Source of the DNA: an uncultured Verrucomicrobia subdivision 3 bacterium
GTDB taxonomy: Bacteria; Verrucomicrobiota; Verrucomicrobiia; Limisphaerales; UBA11358
Length of the DNA stretch: 64,000 nucleotides
Assembly: GCA_903922735.1 (NCBI GenBank)
Contig: CAIXUZ010000059.1
Span: 1-64,000 of the forward strand
Direction: 5' to 3'
Made by a program: the position numbers and the translations under genes. This document shows positions 1-8,484 of this stretch, in pieces. The notes under the pieces were generated by a model, which ran no database searches, had not been told where the DNA came from, and saw nothing but the letters and a program-made list of their open reading frames with translations. Each line of letters begins with the position of its first letter. Position 1 is the stretch's first letter.

Positions 1-1032
1 CAAGGCGTTGATGCGGCTGTAAGGACGCGGACTGACGACGTCGTGCTGGATCATGATGGTGCGGCCGAGTTCGGTCTTGATGATCGACGTGTTCATGTCG
101 CCGCAGACATATTGTTCAGCGGCGTGCTGGTCGCTGTTGGGGTGGCGTTCGTCGCGGTATTTTTTCAATCCGCGCTCTGACGAACTGACCGAAACGAGAA
201 ATTTGAACTGGTCGCCGCGCCCGATTCCGAGATATTGAGCCACCGGGCCGAGGCCGTGGGTCGGATACAGATTGCCGTTGAGGTGCTGGTGATAATCGCG
301 CCGCCAGTCGCCTTCGCCGCCCAGAGAAAACAACACGCTGCGCAGGTCGTGGAGATACGCGCATTCGGCATGGGTCAATTCGCCGAACACTCCCTGCCGC
401 GCCAGATTGAGGACGAAAAGTTCATTCTCGCCGTAACAGCAATTCTCCAGCATCACGCAATGGCGCTGGGTGCGCTCGCTGGTATCCACCAGGTGCCAGC
501 AATCCTCCACCGTCACGGCGGCCGAAACCTCAACAAAGGCCGCTTTTCCGTGCTCCATGGTCCGCACTGCCATCGGCACATGCCAGTTCCACGGGGTCGC
601 GATATAGACGACGTCAATATCGTCGCGCGCCACCATCTGCTCCCAGATGTTTTCGGTGCCGCCATAGATGGCCGGACGTTTGCCACGCTTCTTTTCGCAG
701 ACATCGGCGGCATGAACGGCCCGCTCGTTCCGCAAATCGCAGACGGCCACGACCTCGGCAAAATCGATGCCGAGGCAGGATTCCACATGGGTCAACCCCC
801 GGTGCAGGCCGATGACGGCCACCCGCACCCGCTGTAGCGGCTTCGTGGTGAGATCATGCACCGGCTTCTGACCGGCGGGCCGTGGCCGGGTCTGACCCAT
901 GTCCGGAGGCGAACTTACCGCACTTGTTGACCCGGCGGGTTGCCCGGTGGCGCAGCCGGCCAAGGACGCCCCGACGCCGGCCAGGGCGGAAGCTTTGAGG
1001 AAGTTCCGACGGGACAGGTTTGATTTGTTCAT
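1..1032 (-). CDS. Gfo/Idh/MocA-type exported oxidoreductase, probable GH109 glycosidase (partial)
   Basis: The gene reads leftward from ATG at 1032 and runs off the window edge, leaving 344 codons. The N-terminus has a twin-arginine motif (LSRRNFLKASAL) followed by a lipobox-like SLAGCA, so export by Tat is likely. From about residue 68 a Rossmann fold begins (VRVAVIGLHRG), followed by VVAVCDLR. The segments LENCCYGENE, GVFGELTHAE and YPTHGLGPVAQYL match my recollection of GH109 enzymes, which cleave alpha-N-acetylgalactosamine with a bound NAD. It starts 27 bp after the sugar porter stop and is probably in one operon with it and the LacI gene. Other MocA-family oxidoreductases remain possible because the C-terminus is missing. 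Confidence 0.8.
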   Translation of the reverse strand, partial: MNKSNLSRRNFLKASALAGVGASLAGCATGQPAGSTSAVSSPPDMGQTRPRPAGQKPVHDLTTKPLQRVRVAVIGLHRGLTHVESCLGIDFAEVVAVCDLRNERAVHAADVCEKKRGKRPAIYGGTENIWEQMVARDDIDVVYIATPWNWHVPMAVRTMEHGKAAFVEVSAAVTVEDCWHLVDTSERTQRHCVMLENCCYGENELFVLNLARQGVFGELTHAECAYLHDLRSVLFSLGGEGDWRRDYHQHLNGNLYPTHGLGPVAQYLGIGRGDQFKFLVSVSSSERGLKKYRDERHPNSDQHAAEQYVCGDMNTSIIKTELGRTIMIQHDVVSPRPYSRINAL

Positions 1033-1059
1033 GTCGTTAGGATGCGTTCGGGTTATGGG

Positions 1060-2949
1060 TTAATTCTTCCCTTCAAAATGTTCCTCGATTTCTTCGAGGG
1101 TTTTTCCCTTCGTTTCCGGCAGGAAGAACGCCGCCGTGATGAAATAAACCACCGTGCAGCCGGCGAAGATGAAGAACATGGTGGCGTAGCCATGCCTGCC
1201 GACCGTGGGCAGAAAGAGGGCGGCGATGGTGGTGGAGACGGCCTGGTTGATCAGCAGCGCGATGCTCATGCCGTTGGAGCGGATGCGCGTGGGCATGAGC
1301 TCGGAGAGCGCCAGCCAGACACAGACGCCCGGACCGACGGCGAAGAAGCCCACGAACACGAAGGTGCAGAGGGCGGTGAGCCAGCCGTTCCGGGTGCTGG
1401 GCACGGGCGTGATGAGGGCGTTCTCGATCTTCAGCGGCGCGGTCCGCGATTTTTCAAGGTTAGCAAACGGGTTTTTGAAGAAGGATTCCACCGAGGACGA
1501 GGGCAGGCTGGCGTTTCGGCTGAGGGAAATTTCCGCGCCCAGATCCTTGGATCGCACGACGGCGGAGGCGGAGGTGAAATCGCCGCAGGAATAAATCACG
1601 CTCATGGTCACGGGCTGGCCGGCGATGGCTCTGCCCGCATTGCCGGCGGCGGCAAGCAAGGCGGTGGCGCGCGCCTCGTCAAACGCAATTTTCACAACCT
1701 GATCCTTGACGGGAACTTTCGTGCCATCGGACAGAACTTTCTCGCTGTCCACTTCCTGCACCATGACCTGCACGGCGTCTTTCACATCCACGCGGAGTTT
1801 TTCCGTCTGGTTGAAGATCAGCCCGGCACAGACGAGCGATACGATGATGCCGGCGCTGCCGAGCGAGAGCAGGAACTTGCGGCCCTTGCGGTCCACCAGC
1901 GCGATGGCCCCCATGGTCATGATGAAATTGACGGCCGTGAGGATGACATAGCCGAGGTGCGCGTCCTTGTCGCTCAAGCCGGCCTGGATGAGGATGGTGG
2001 CATTGTAACCGATGATGGAGTTGATGCCGGTGGCCTGGTTGCAGGCGAGTATGACGCAAGCCAGCACGAACGGAATGACATATTTGCGGCTTAACAGCGA
2101 TTCCTTGATTTTTTCGCCGGTACGGGTGGAACCGGCCTTTTCGGCCGCGGCAGTTTCCTGCATCTCCTTCAATTCGAGGTCGGCCTGTTCCCCGGTGCGG
2201 GAACGGAGCAGCGCGGTGCGGGCGGCCTCCACCTTGCCCCGCCGGAACAGCCAGCGCGGCGATTCCGCAACCACCAGGCTGCCGAGGACGAACAGGATCC
2301 CCGGCGGAAGCGAAACCCAGAAAATGCTGCGCCAGGCGGTGTCTTTGAACGCATACAGTTTGGCGGGATCGCCAAGCTTCGCGATACCCTCCACCTTGAT
2401 GCTGAAATAAAAACCAATAACCGCCGCCGCCACAATTCCCAGCGTGAGGAGCCACTGAAAAACCCCCGTGCCCTTGCCGCGGTTGGCCGCGCCGAGACAT
2501 TCCGCGAGATACAGCGGTATGACGACCCCGATCAAGCCGGCGCTCACGCCCTGCAACAACCGGCCAATGACCAGCGCATTAAAACCATGCGCCAGCGCAA
2601 TCATCGGAATGCTCACCACGAACAGAACGCCGCTTAACGCCATCAGCTTCTTGCGGCCCATCAAATCCGCCAACAGGCCGGCGAACAGCGTGGAGATGAC
2701 GCTGCCGAGCAGCACGGACGCCACAATGATGGAAAGCTGGCCGGCATTGATCAGCTGCCCGGTGGCCAGGTCCTTGAATGTGGCCTCCAGATACGGGAGC
2801 GCTCCGGCGATGATGCCGACGTCAATACCATAGAGCAGTCCGCCGAGGCCGGCGACGAGCAGCAGGAAGCGGTTGTAGCCGGTTTTGGAAGCGTCCGCAG
2901 ATGGGGCGGCCGGTTCGGTCTTGGTTTTCATATTTTTGGAAATGGTCAT
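1060..2949 (-). CDS. MFS sugar porter with a large periplasmic insertion
   Basis: A 629-residue sugar:proton symporter-type permease of the inner membrane. Family signatures are visible: GLLYGIDVGIIAGALPYL in TM1, LMGRKK after TM2, AESPRWLFRRG before the central loop, DRKGRK after TM8, and the terminal PETKGKTLEEIEEHFEG. Usual members are about 450-500 residues. The excess is a block of about 140 residues (roughly 381-521) between TM9 and TM10, on the periplasmic side. It starts 3 bp after the LacI stop, so the two are probably cotranscribed. An internal ATG at 2931 is an alternative start; neither has a clear Shine-Dalgarno. The substrate is unknown; the neighbours suggest a hexose or amino sugar released from glycans. 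Confidence 0.88.
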   Translation of the reverse strand: MTISKNMKTKTEPAAPSADASKTGYNRFLLLVAGLGGLLYGIDVGIIAGALPYLEATFKDLATGQLINAGQLSIIVASVLLGSVISTLFAGLLADLMGRKKLMALSGVLFVVSIPMIALAHGFNALVIGRLLQGVSAGLIGVVIPLYLAECLGAANRGKGTGVFQWLLTLGIVAAAVIGFYFSIKVEGIAKLGDPAKLYAFKDTAWRSIFWVSLPPGILFVLGSLVVAESPRWLFRRGKVEAARTALLRSRTGEQADLELKEMQETAAAEKAGSTRTGEKIKESLLSRKYVIPFVLACVILACNQATGINSIIGYNATILIQAGLSDKDAHLGYVILTAVNFIMTMGAIALVDRKGRKFLLSLGSAGIIVSLVCAGLIFNQTEKLRVDVKDAVQVMVQEVDSEKVLSDGTKVPVKDQVVKIAFDEARATALLAAAGNAGRAIAGQPVTMSVIYSCGDFTSASAVVRSKDLGAEISLSRNASLPSSSVESFFKNPFANLEKSRTAPLKIENALITPVPSTRNGWLTALCTFVFVGFFAVGPGVCVWLALSELMPTRIRSNGMSIALLINQAVSTTIAALFLPTVGRHGYATMFFIFAGCTVVYFITAAFFLPETKGKTLEEIEEHFEGKN

Positions 2950-2952
2950 CGA

Positions 2953-3942
2953 TTAATTTATTTTACGGAGGCTGGATTCGCGGAGGGCGAGCTTGGGTTG
3001 CAAAATTATTTTCTGCATGGTGGTCTCCGGGTGCGCCAATCGTTTCATCAGAAATTCCCAGGCGGCCGCGCACATGGCCGAAACCGGCTGAACCAAGGTG
3101 GTCAGCGGACATTCCAGATATTCGGTGTCCTCGATCCCATCGCAGCCGACCAGCGCCACATCCTCCGGCACGCGCATTTTCAGGTCGCAAAGTCCCCGGT
3201 AAATTCCGAGAGCGGCATCATCGGAATGACAGAAAATTGCCTCCGGGCAACCGTTTTGGCGAATGTAGTCTTGAATTAATTCACGGATGACCGGGCGCTG
3301 CAAATCCGTCAACGGATAGTAAATAAATTCGGGTTTCAAGCCGGCTTGGCGCATGGCTTTATGATAGCCCAGCCGCCGACTGGCCTGGGGCAGATCTTCC
3401 TGCATAAAGGTGGCGTGAGCGATCCGGCGGAAACCGGAGTCCAGCAGATGGCTCATGACCGCCTCGGTGCCAGCCCCCAAATCCACCTGGACCGAATCGG
3501 TCTCGCCAAAGCAATTAGCTCCCATGCTGACCATGGGAATCGGGCGGGCCGGGGGCTGCCGGTTGAAATAATCCATCTGGCTGGGGAGATCCACCGCAAT
3601 CACGCCATCCACCGGCACATGCGACAAAATCTGTTTGGCTTCCGCCGGAATGACCTCGCTGATGATCAATTCATAGCGCGCCCGTTTGACCAGCCGGTTC
3701 AATTCGCGCGCCACATGGTTATAATGGGTGGAAATCTGGTCGGGAATCCACAAGGCGATGATGCCGGTGCGATTGCGCTGGAGCGCCCGCGCATGGGGAT
3801 TGGGGTGATACCCCATCGCCCGCGCGGCATCCAGAATCCGCTGCCGGGACTTCTCGGCCACCTGCGGATAACCCGCCAGGGCAAAAGTGACCAATTGCCG
3901 GGAGACGCCCAGCTTGCGCGCGATTTGTTCCTGAGTAACCAT
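2953..3942 (-). CDS. LacI-family transcriptional regulator
   Basis: A 329-residue regulator of usual LacI length. Residues 1-50 form the helix-turn-helix and hinge (TQEQIARKLGVSRQLVTFAL, then YHPNPHARALQRNRTGIIAL); the rest is a periplasmic-binding-protein-like ligand domain ending with the dimer core (VALVGCDGIEDTEYLECPLTT). It heads the leftward sugar porter/GH109 operon and is divergent from the GH92 gene, so it probably controls both in response to a sugar. A perfect 7-3-7 inverted repeat lies 43-59 bp upstream of its start and is the obvious operator candidate. Confidence 0.9.
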   Translation of the reverse strand: MVTQEQIARKLGVSRQLVTFALAGYPQVAEKSRQRILDAARAMGYHPNPHARALQRNRTGIIALWIPDQISTHYNHVARELNRLVKRARYELIISEVIPAEAKQILSHVPVDGVIAVDLPSQMDYFNRQPPARPIPMVSMGANCFGETDSVQVDLGAGTEAVMSHLLDSGFRRIAHATFMQEDLPQASRRLGYHKAMRQAGLKPEFIYYPLTDLQRPVIRELIQDYIRQNGCPEAIFCHSDDAALGIYRGLCDLKMRVPEDVALVGCDGIEDTEYLECPLTTLVQPVSAMCAAAWEFLMKRLAHPETTMQKIILQPKLALRESSLRKIN

Positions 3943-3984
3943 CTCTTATTGCGGCGCGTTTACCGGCAAGGGCGCGATGAAATC

Positions 3985-4001
3985 TGGCGCCGTTGGCGCC
4001 A
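3985..4001. promoter_or_regulatory. Candidate LacI-family operator
   Basis: A perfect inverted repeat, TGGCGCC-GTT-GGCGCCA, sits between the divergent lacI-type gene (start 3942) and the GH92 gene (start 4211). Its size and symmetry suit a LacI-family dimer, although the centre is GTT rather than the common CG. A second, weaker repeat pair, GATTAAAT/ATTTAATC, lies at 4155-4162 and 4192-4199, closer to the GH92 start. Regulation is inferred from position only. Confidence 0.45.
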
Positions 4002-4210
4002 CGCGGGTTGCACCAAGCGGCTTGAGATAGCCTGACGGCTTGAATTCATATCATTGGTTATCTCGTGATAAATATACTTTTCCGCCCGGCAGTCAACTTT
4101 ATTTTTTGCCGGCGCAGCGGGGATAATTCGTAGCCGGGCATGGTTTCAGGCGGGGATTAAATCTGGCGTGACTAATGAAAAATCCTGACTAATTTAATCT
4201 TTTGCCACCC

Positions 4211-6538
4211 ATGAATAAATTCACCCGAACGCTTTTTGTTGTCCTCCTGGCCGCCCTCACCGGCTCCGCAGCGGAAAAATCCCCGGCCGACTATGTCAAT
4301 CCGCTGATTGATACGCACAAGTCCCGGTGGTTTTATTTTTCCTCGGCGTGCCGCCCGTTCGGCATGGTCAATTTGAGTCCCGACACGAAAGTGGGTGGTG
4401 ACTGGATGAACGGCTATATTTACGGGATCACCAACATCCAATGCTTCAGCCATGTCCATTGCTGGCAAATTTATGGCGTGCCGGTGATGCCGGTGACGGG
4501 TGAGCTGCAATCGCACCAGGGGCTCGCCGCGGCGGCCTCGCCTTTTTCGCATGACGACGAAATTGTTCATCCCGGCTATCACAAAGTCTTTTTGCAACGT
4601 TACGGGGTCACGGCGGAACTCACTTCGACGGCGCGCGTTGGGTTTCACCGTTACACATTTCCGGACGGCGAAAAATCCTACATCGCGTTCGATACCGGCG
4701 CGACGCTGATGGATAAAATGGATTCCAGCTCGCTGCGCCAGGTCAGCCCGACGGAAATCGCCGGTCAGTCGGTGATGTCACCGACCCAGCGCCGCCCGAA
4801 GCCGTTCACGATTTATTTCGTGGCGCAATTCAGCCAGCCGGGAACGTTTGGCGTCTGGACGAACGGGGTTTTGATGGCAAATGCGAAGGAGGTTTCCGGC
4901 AAGAACGCCGGCGGTTATGTGCAATTCAAAACCAAAACCAGTAAGCCAGTTTTAATGAAGGTCGCCATTTCCTACACCAGCGAGGAAAACGCGCGGAAAA
5001 ATCTCGAGGCCGAATTGCCCGGCTGGAACTTTGACGCCGTCGTCCGCGCCTCGCGAGATGAGTGGAACGATTGGCTCGGCCGAATCGCGGTGGAAAGCGG
5101 CACCGAGGCCAAGCGGGTCAAGTTCTACACCGACCTCTGGCATTCGCTGCTGGGCCGCCGCATCGTGAGCGACGTGGACGGCAGTTACGCGGACAACACC
5201 GGCAGCCAGACCGTGGTGCGCCGCGTGAAGCTGGATGCGAATGGCAAGCCGGTTTTCCCGCATTACAACTTTGACGCGCTCTGGGGCAGCCAGTGGTCGC
5301 TGAACATTTTATGGTCGTTTGCCTATCCCGAAGTCGTGGACGGCTTCTGCAACACCATGGTGGATATGTATCAGAACGGCGGCTTGATTCCCCGCGGCCC
5401 CAGCGGCGGCAATTACACCTTCGTCATGATCGGCGATTCCGCGGCGCCGTTTTTCGCGGCGGCTTACAACCAAGGAATCCGCGGCTATGATGCCGAAAAA
5501 GCTTACGCAGGTTTGCGCAAAAATGCCTTGCCCGGCGGCATCCGCGATCACGCCGGCTACGAACACGCCACCAACGCCTGCGGCGGCGGGATGAAATACT
5601 ACGTCGAACGCGGTTATGTGCCGGAGGACATCGAAGGCAAGGGCATGCACAAGGATGGCGCGGCGATGACGCTGGAATATGCCTATCAAGATTGGTGCCT
5701 CGCGCAAATGGCCGGCTCGCTCGGCAAAACCAACGACGTCGAATGGCTCATGCGGCGGTCATCCAACTACACAAATTTGTGGGACGCTTCCGTGAAGTTT
5801 ATGCGGCCGCGCAATAAAGATGGTTCCTGGCTGGCTGCCTTCGTCCCCGTCGGCAAGAAAGGTTCGTTTAACACCAAAGGGTTTTGCGAGGGCAACTCGG
5901 CCATCTACACCCACTTCGTTCCGCATGACGCACCCGGCTTGATAAAGCTTTTCGGCGGCAAAGACGATTACGTTGCCGCGCTCAACCGGCAGTTTGAGCT
6001 GGCGGCGTCCGAAAACTTCGTTGTGACCCATGGCGAACACGGTGGAGCATGGGGGGATTACGAAAATCAACCCGGAACGGGCATGGCGCACATGTTCAAC
6101 TTTGCCGGGGCGCCCTGGTTGAGCCAGAAATGGATTCGCGTGGTGAAGGAAAAAACCTTTGGCGACGTTACGCCGATGGGTGGTTACAATGGCGATGAGG
6201 ATCAGGGCCAGATGGGTGCGCTCGGGGTGCTGATGGCCATCGGCCTGTTCGACATTGAAGGCGGCGCGGGCATGAATCCGACCTACCAAATCACCAGCCC
6301 GGTGTTTGACCGCATCACCATCCAACTGAATAAAAATTATTTTCCCGGCAGGAAATTCACCATCACCACCAGAAACAATTCCGCTGCGAACGTTTATATC
6401 CAGTCCGCAAAACTCAATAACCAGCCGCTCAACCAGTTTTGGTTTCCCCACTCGGAGCTGATTAACGGCGGCACCCTGGAAATCAAGCTCGGCCCGAAAC
6501 CCAGTAAATGGGGGGCGGCATCAGCCCCGATTCATTGA
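4211..6538 (+). CDS. GH92 family exported alpha-mannosidase-like protein
   Basis: A 775-residue exported protein; the ATG at 4211 gives a clean signal peptide (MNKFTRTLFVVLLAALTGSA). The beta-sandwich half begins with DYVNPLIDT and PFGMVNLSPDT; the (alpha/alpha)6 half carries WGSQWSLN, PEVVDGFCNTMVDMYQNGG and GIRGYDAEKAY, and near residue 660 YNGDEDQGQMGA. These are GH92 hallmarks; the family uses calcium and hydrolyses alpha-mannosides by inversion. The GDED acidic cluster (about 662-664) is present. Tyr402 stands in GNYTFVMIGD where many relatives, as I recall, have a glutamate (GNE), so acid catalysis may be altered. It is followed after 2 bp by an exported hydrolase and is divergent from the LacI operon. 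Confidence 0.85.
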   Translation: MNKFTRTLFVVLLAALTGSAAEKSPADYVNPLIDTHKSRWFYFSSACRPFGMVNLSPDTKVGGDWMNGYIYGITNIQCFSHVHCWQIYGVPVMPVTGELQSHQGLAAAASPFSHDDEIVHPGYHKVFLQRYGVTAELTSTARVGFHRYTFPDGEKSYIAFDTGATLMDKMDSSSLRQVSPTEIAGQSVMSPTQRRPKPFTIYFVAQFSQPGTFGVWTNGVLMANAKEVSGKNAGGYVQFKTKTSKPVLMKVAISYTSEENARKNLEAELPGWNFDAVVRASRDEWNDWLGRIAVESGTEAKRVKFYTDLWHSLLGRRIVSDVDGSYADNTGSQTVVRRVKLDANGKPVFPHYNFDALWGSQWSLNILWSFAYPEVVDGFCNTMVDMYQNGGLIPRGPSGGNYTFVMIGDSAAPFFAAAYNQGIRGYDAEKAYAGLRKNALPGGIRDHAGYEHATNACGGGMKYYVERGYVPEDIEGKGMHKDGAAMTLEYAYQDWCLAQMAGSLGKTNDVEWLMRRSSNYTNLWDASVKFMRPRNKDGSWLAAFVPVGKKGSFNTKGFCEGNSAIYTHFVPHDAPGLIKLFGGKDDYVAALNRQFELAASENFVVTHGEHGGAWGDYENQPGTGMAHMFNFAGAPWLSQKWIRVVKEKTFGDVTPMGGYNGDEDQGQMGALGVLMAIGLFDIEGGAGMNPTYQITSPVFDRITIQLNKNYFPGRKFTITTRNNSAANVYIQSAKLNNQPLNQFWFPHSELINGGTLEIKLGPKPSKWGAASAPIH

Positions 6539-6540
6539 TC

Positions 6541-8211
6541 ATGACAATTAAATTAATCTTATTGGGCGGGCGGCTCACGCTGGTCGCCATGCTGTTGGCT
6601 GCTTCCGGCCTGGCCCGGGCGGGTGAAAAAACATCTGCCAATCCGGAAGCGATGCGTTCGCCGGTGAACCAGGTTTTTCAGTTCATGCACTCGGCGGCTT
6701 TTGAATACAGCGTCAGCAACAAAGTTTCCGCCACGACCTATCTTTGGATCCCGGATCATTGCCGCCGGTTGCGCGGACTGCTCATTCTGGGACGCAATGT
6801 TCCTGAACATACGCTGGTTGGCCATCCGGCCATTCGCGCCGCCTGTGCCGCCAATGACCTGGGCATCTTCTGGAGCACGCCCAGTTATTACAGCTCCAAC
6901 AACAAAGATGCCAAAAAGACAACCGCCTTCCTGCAGCAACTGCTGACGGCGCTTGCTGAAAAGTCCGGCTATGACGAAGTCGCTACCGTTCCGTGGCTGC
7001 CCATCGGTGAATCCATGCATTTGGGCATGGTGAACCATCTGCTCGACGCCGCTCCGCAGCGTTGCGTTGCCGGTATTTACGTCAAGAACGCCAGCTTCAA
7101 TTACAAGAATCGCGAAACTCCGGTCTTGATGTCCGTCGGCACTTCCCAGGAATGGGATCAGGAAAAAACAGATATCCGGACGCGCTGGCAAAACGTTTCC
7201 TTCTCCGAAACGCTCCTCAAAGAACGCGCCGCCTTTCCCAACTGGCCGGCGAGCCTGCTCGTGGATGGCGGCAGCGGCCACTTCGAGTGTCCGGAGGTGA
7301 TGGTGCGTTACTTCGCCAGTTACATCACCGCAGTGGCAAAGACGCGCATGCCAACCGATTCCAAGCAAGGGTTGCTTCCCGTTACACAAAACAACGGTTG
7401 GTTGGTTGGTTTGCCGTTGCCGGGTCAGGAAAGTTTTCCACCCGTCGCCTACGATAAGGCCAATCCAGACCGACGCAACGCGCCTTGGTTTTTGAATGAG
7501 CGACTGGCGAATGAAGCTTTCAACTTAGCGGCAATTAATTGGAAAGCTGAAACGCAAATGCCGGCATTCAAGCATTCCAATGGCACGCCGATGCCGATGA
7601 CCTATCGCGGCATCACGCGTCCGATACCCATCCAAACCGGAGCCGACGGCGTCACCTTTGAGTTGAAAGGCTGTCTGCTGCCCGCCATCCCGACCAATTT
7701 CGTCGCCGCGGGAACGCCGCTGGCCCGCGCACCGGGTTCGCCTTCCGTCGAATGGGTTTGCGGCGCGGTTGCGCCTTTGGGACAGGACAAGTTTCGCATC
7801 GCTTTGGATCGCACTTGGCCGGGCAGCCCGATTTATGTAGCGGTCCGACACAAAGGAAATGCAGCCATCCGTTCCGTGGTTGAGCCGGGCAGCATTGATC
7901 TCATTCCAAACTCGTCGGGAGCGCCCCAGGCCATCACGTTCGCGCCGATTCCCGATCAGCCGGCTGGAAAAATCCCGATCTCCTTAAACGCGACTTCCGA
8001 CTCGGGAATGCCGGTTGAATTTTTCGTCGTGGCCGGTCCGGCCATCGTGAAAAATGGAAACCTCGAACTAACTCCCATTCCGCCGCGAACGCGATTCCCC
8101 ATCACCGTAACCGTGACCGCCTGGCAATGGGGCCGCGCCATGGCCCCGCAGATTCAAACTGCCAAGCCCGTGACCCAGTCATTTCACCTCACAAAATCGC
8201 GCCCGGATTAA
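6541..8211 (+). CDS. Exported alpha/beta-hydrolase-like protein of unknown substrate
   Basis: A 556-residue protein. The ATG at 6541, 2 bp after the GH92 stop, gives a signal peptide (LTLVAMLLAASGLARA), so translational coupling is likely. The N-terminal half resembles an alpha/beta hydrolase: a nucleophile elbow at WLPIGESMH (Ser158), preceded by a strand with ATTYLWIPDH and followed by VLMSVGTSQEWD and a histidine in GGSGHFECPEVM. The C-terminal half (after about 400) is beta-rich and may be one or two immunoglobulin-like modules (AITFAPIPDQPAGKIPISL). No named family was recognised. Being coupled to GH92, it may deacylate or otherwise prepare the same glycan; this is inference. Confidence 0.6.
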   Translation: MTIKLILLGGRLTLVAMLLAASGLARAGEKTSANPEAMRSPVNQVFQFMHSAAFEYSVSNKVSATTYLWIPDHCRRLRGLLILGRNVPEHTLVGHPAIRAACAANDLGIFWSTPSYYSSNNKDAKKTTAFLQQLLTALAEKSGYDEVATVPWLPIGESMHLGMVNHLLDAAPQRCVAGIYVKNASFNYKNRETPVLMSVGTSQEWDQEKTDIRTRWQNVSFSETLLKERAAFPNWPASLLVDGGSGHFECPEVMVRYFASYITAVAKTRMPTDSKQGLLPVTQNNGWLVGLPLPGQESFPPVAYDKANPDRRNAPWFLNERLANEAFNLAAINWKAETQMPAFKHSNGTPMPMTYRGITRPIPIQTGADGVTFELKGCLLPAIPTNFVAAGTPLARAPGSPSVEWVCGAVAPLGQDKFRIALDRTWPGSPIYVAVRHKGNAAIRSVVEPGSIDLIPNSSGAPQAITFAPIPDQPAGKIPISLNATSDSGMPVEFFVVAGPAIVKNGNLELTPIPPRTRFPITVTVTAWQWGRAMAPQIQTAKPVTQSFHLTKSRPD

Positions 8212-8484
8212 TTCCAAGAATTCACCGCTGCGATCGAAAGTTGCCGATACAAGTTTTTTATTTGGGAGGCAAATCGCGCCAAACCCAGCAACTGCCGCTT
8301 TCACCGGCGGGAAGCCGGGAGGAAAAATTTGCAGAGCCCCCAATTTGCTTTAACTTTAAGACAGATTTTTCAACCGTAGCGCCCATTTTCAAGCATACGC
8401 GCTTTATCAATGACTGCGGCTGGAAACTATCGGCAGCGACAGTGATTTGGTCGTAAGATATGTTGGAATTGAAAAGAAATATTG

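Noticed and set aside
1042..2094. Long plus-strand reading frame opposite the sugar porter
   Set aside because: Composition is the His/Asp/Gly-rich type typical of antisense frames in GC-rich genes; the minus-strand transporter explains the DNA.
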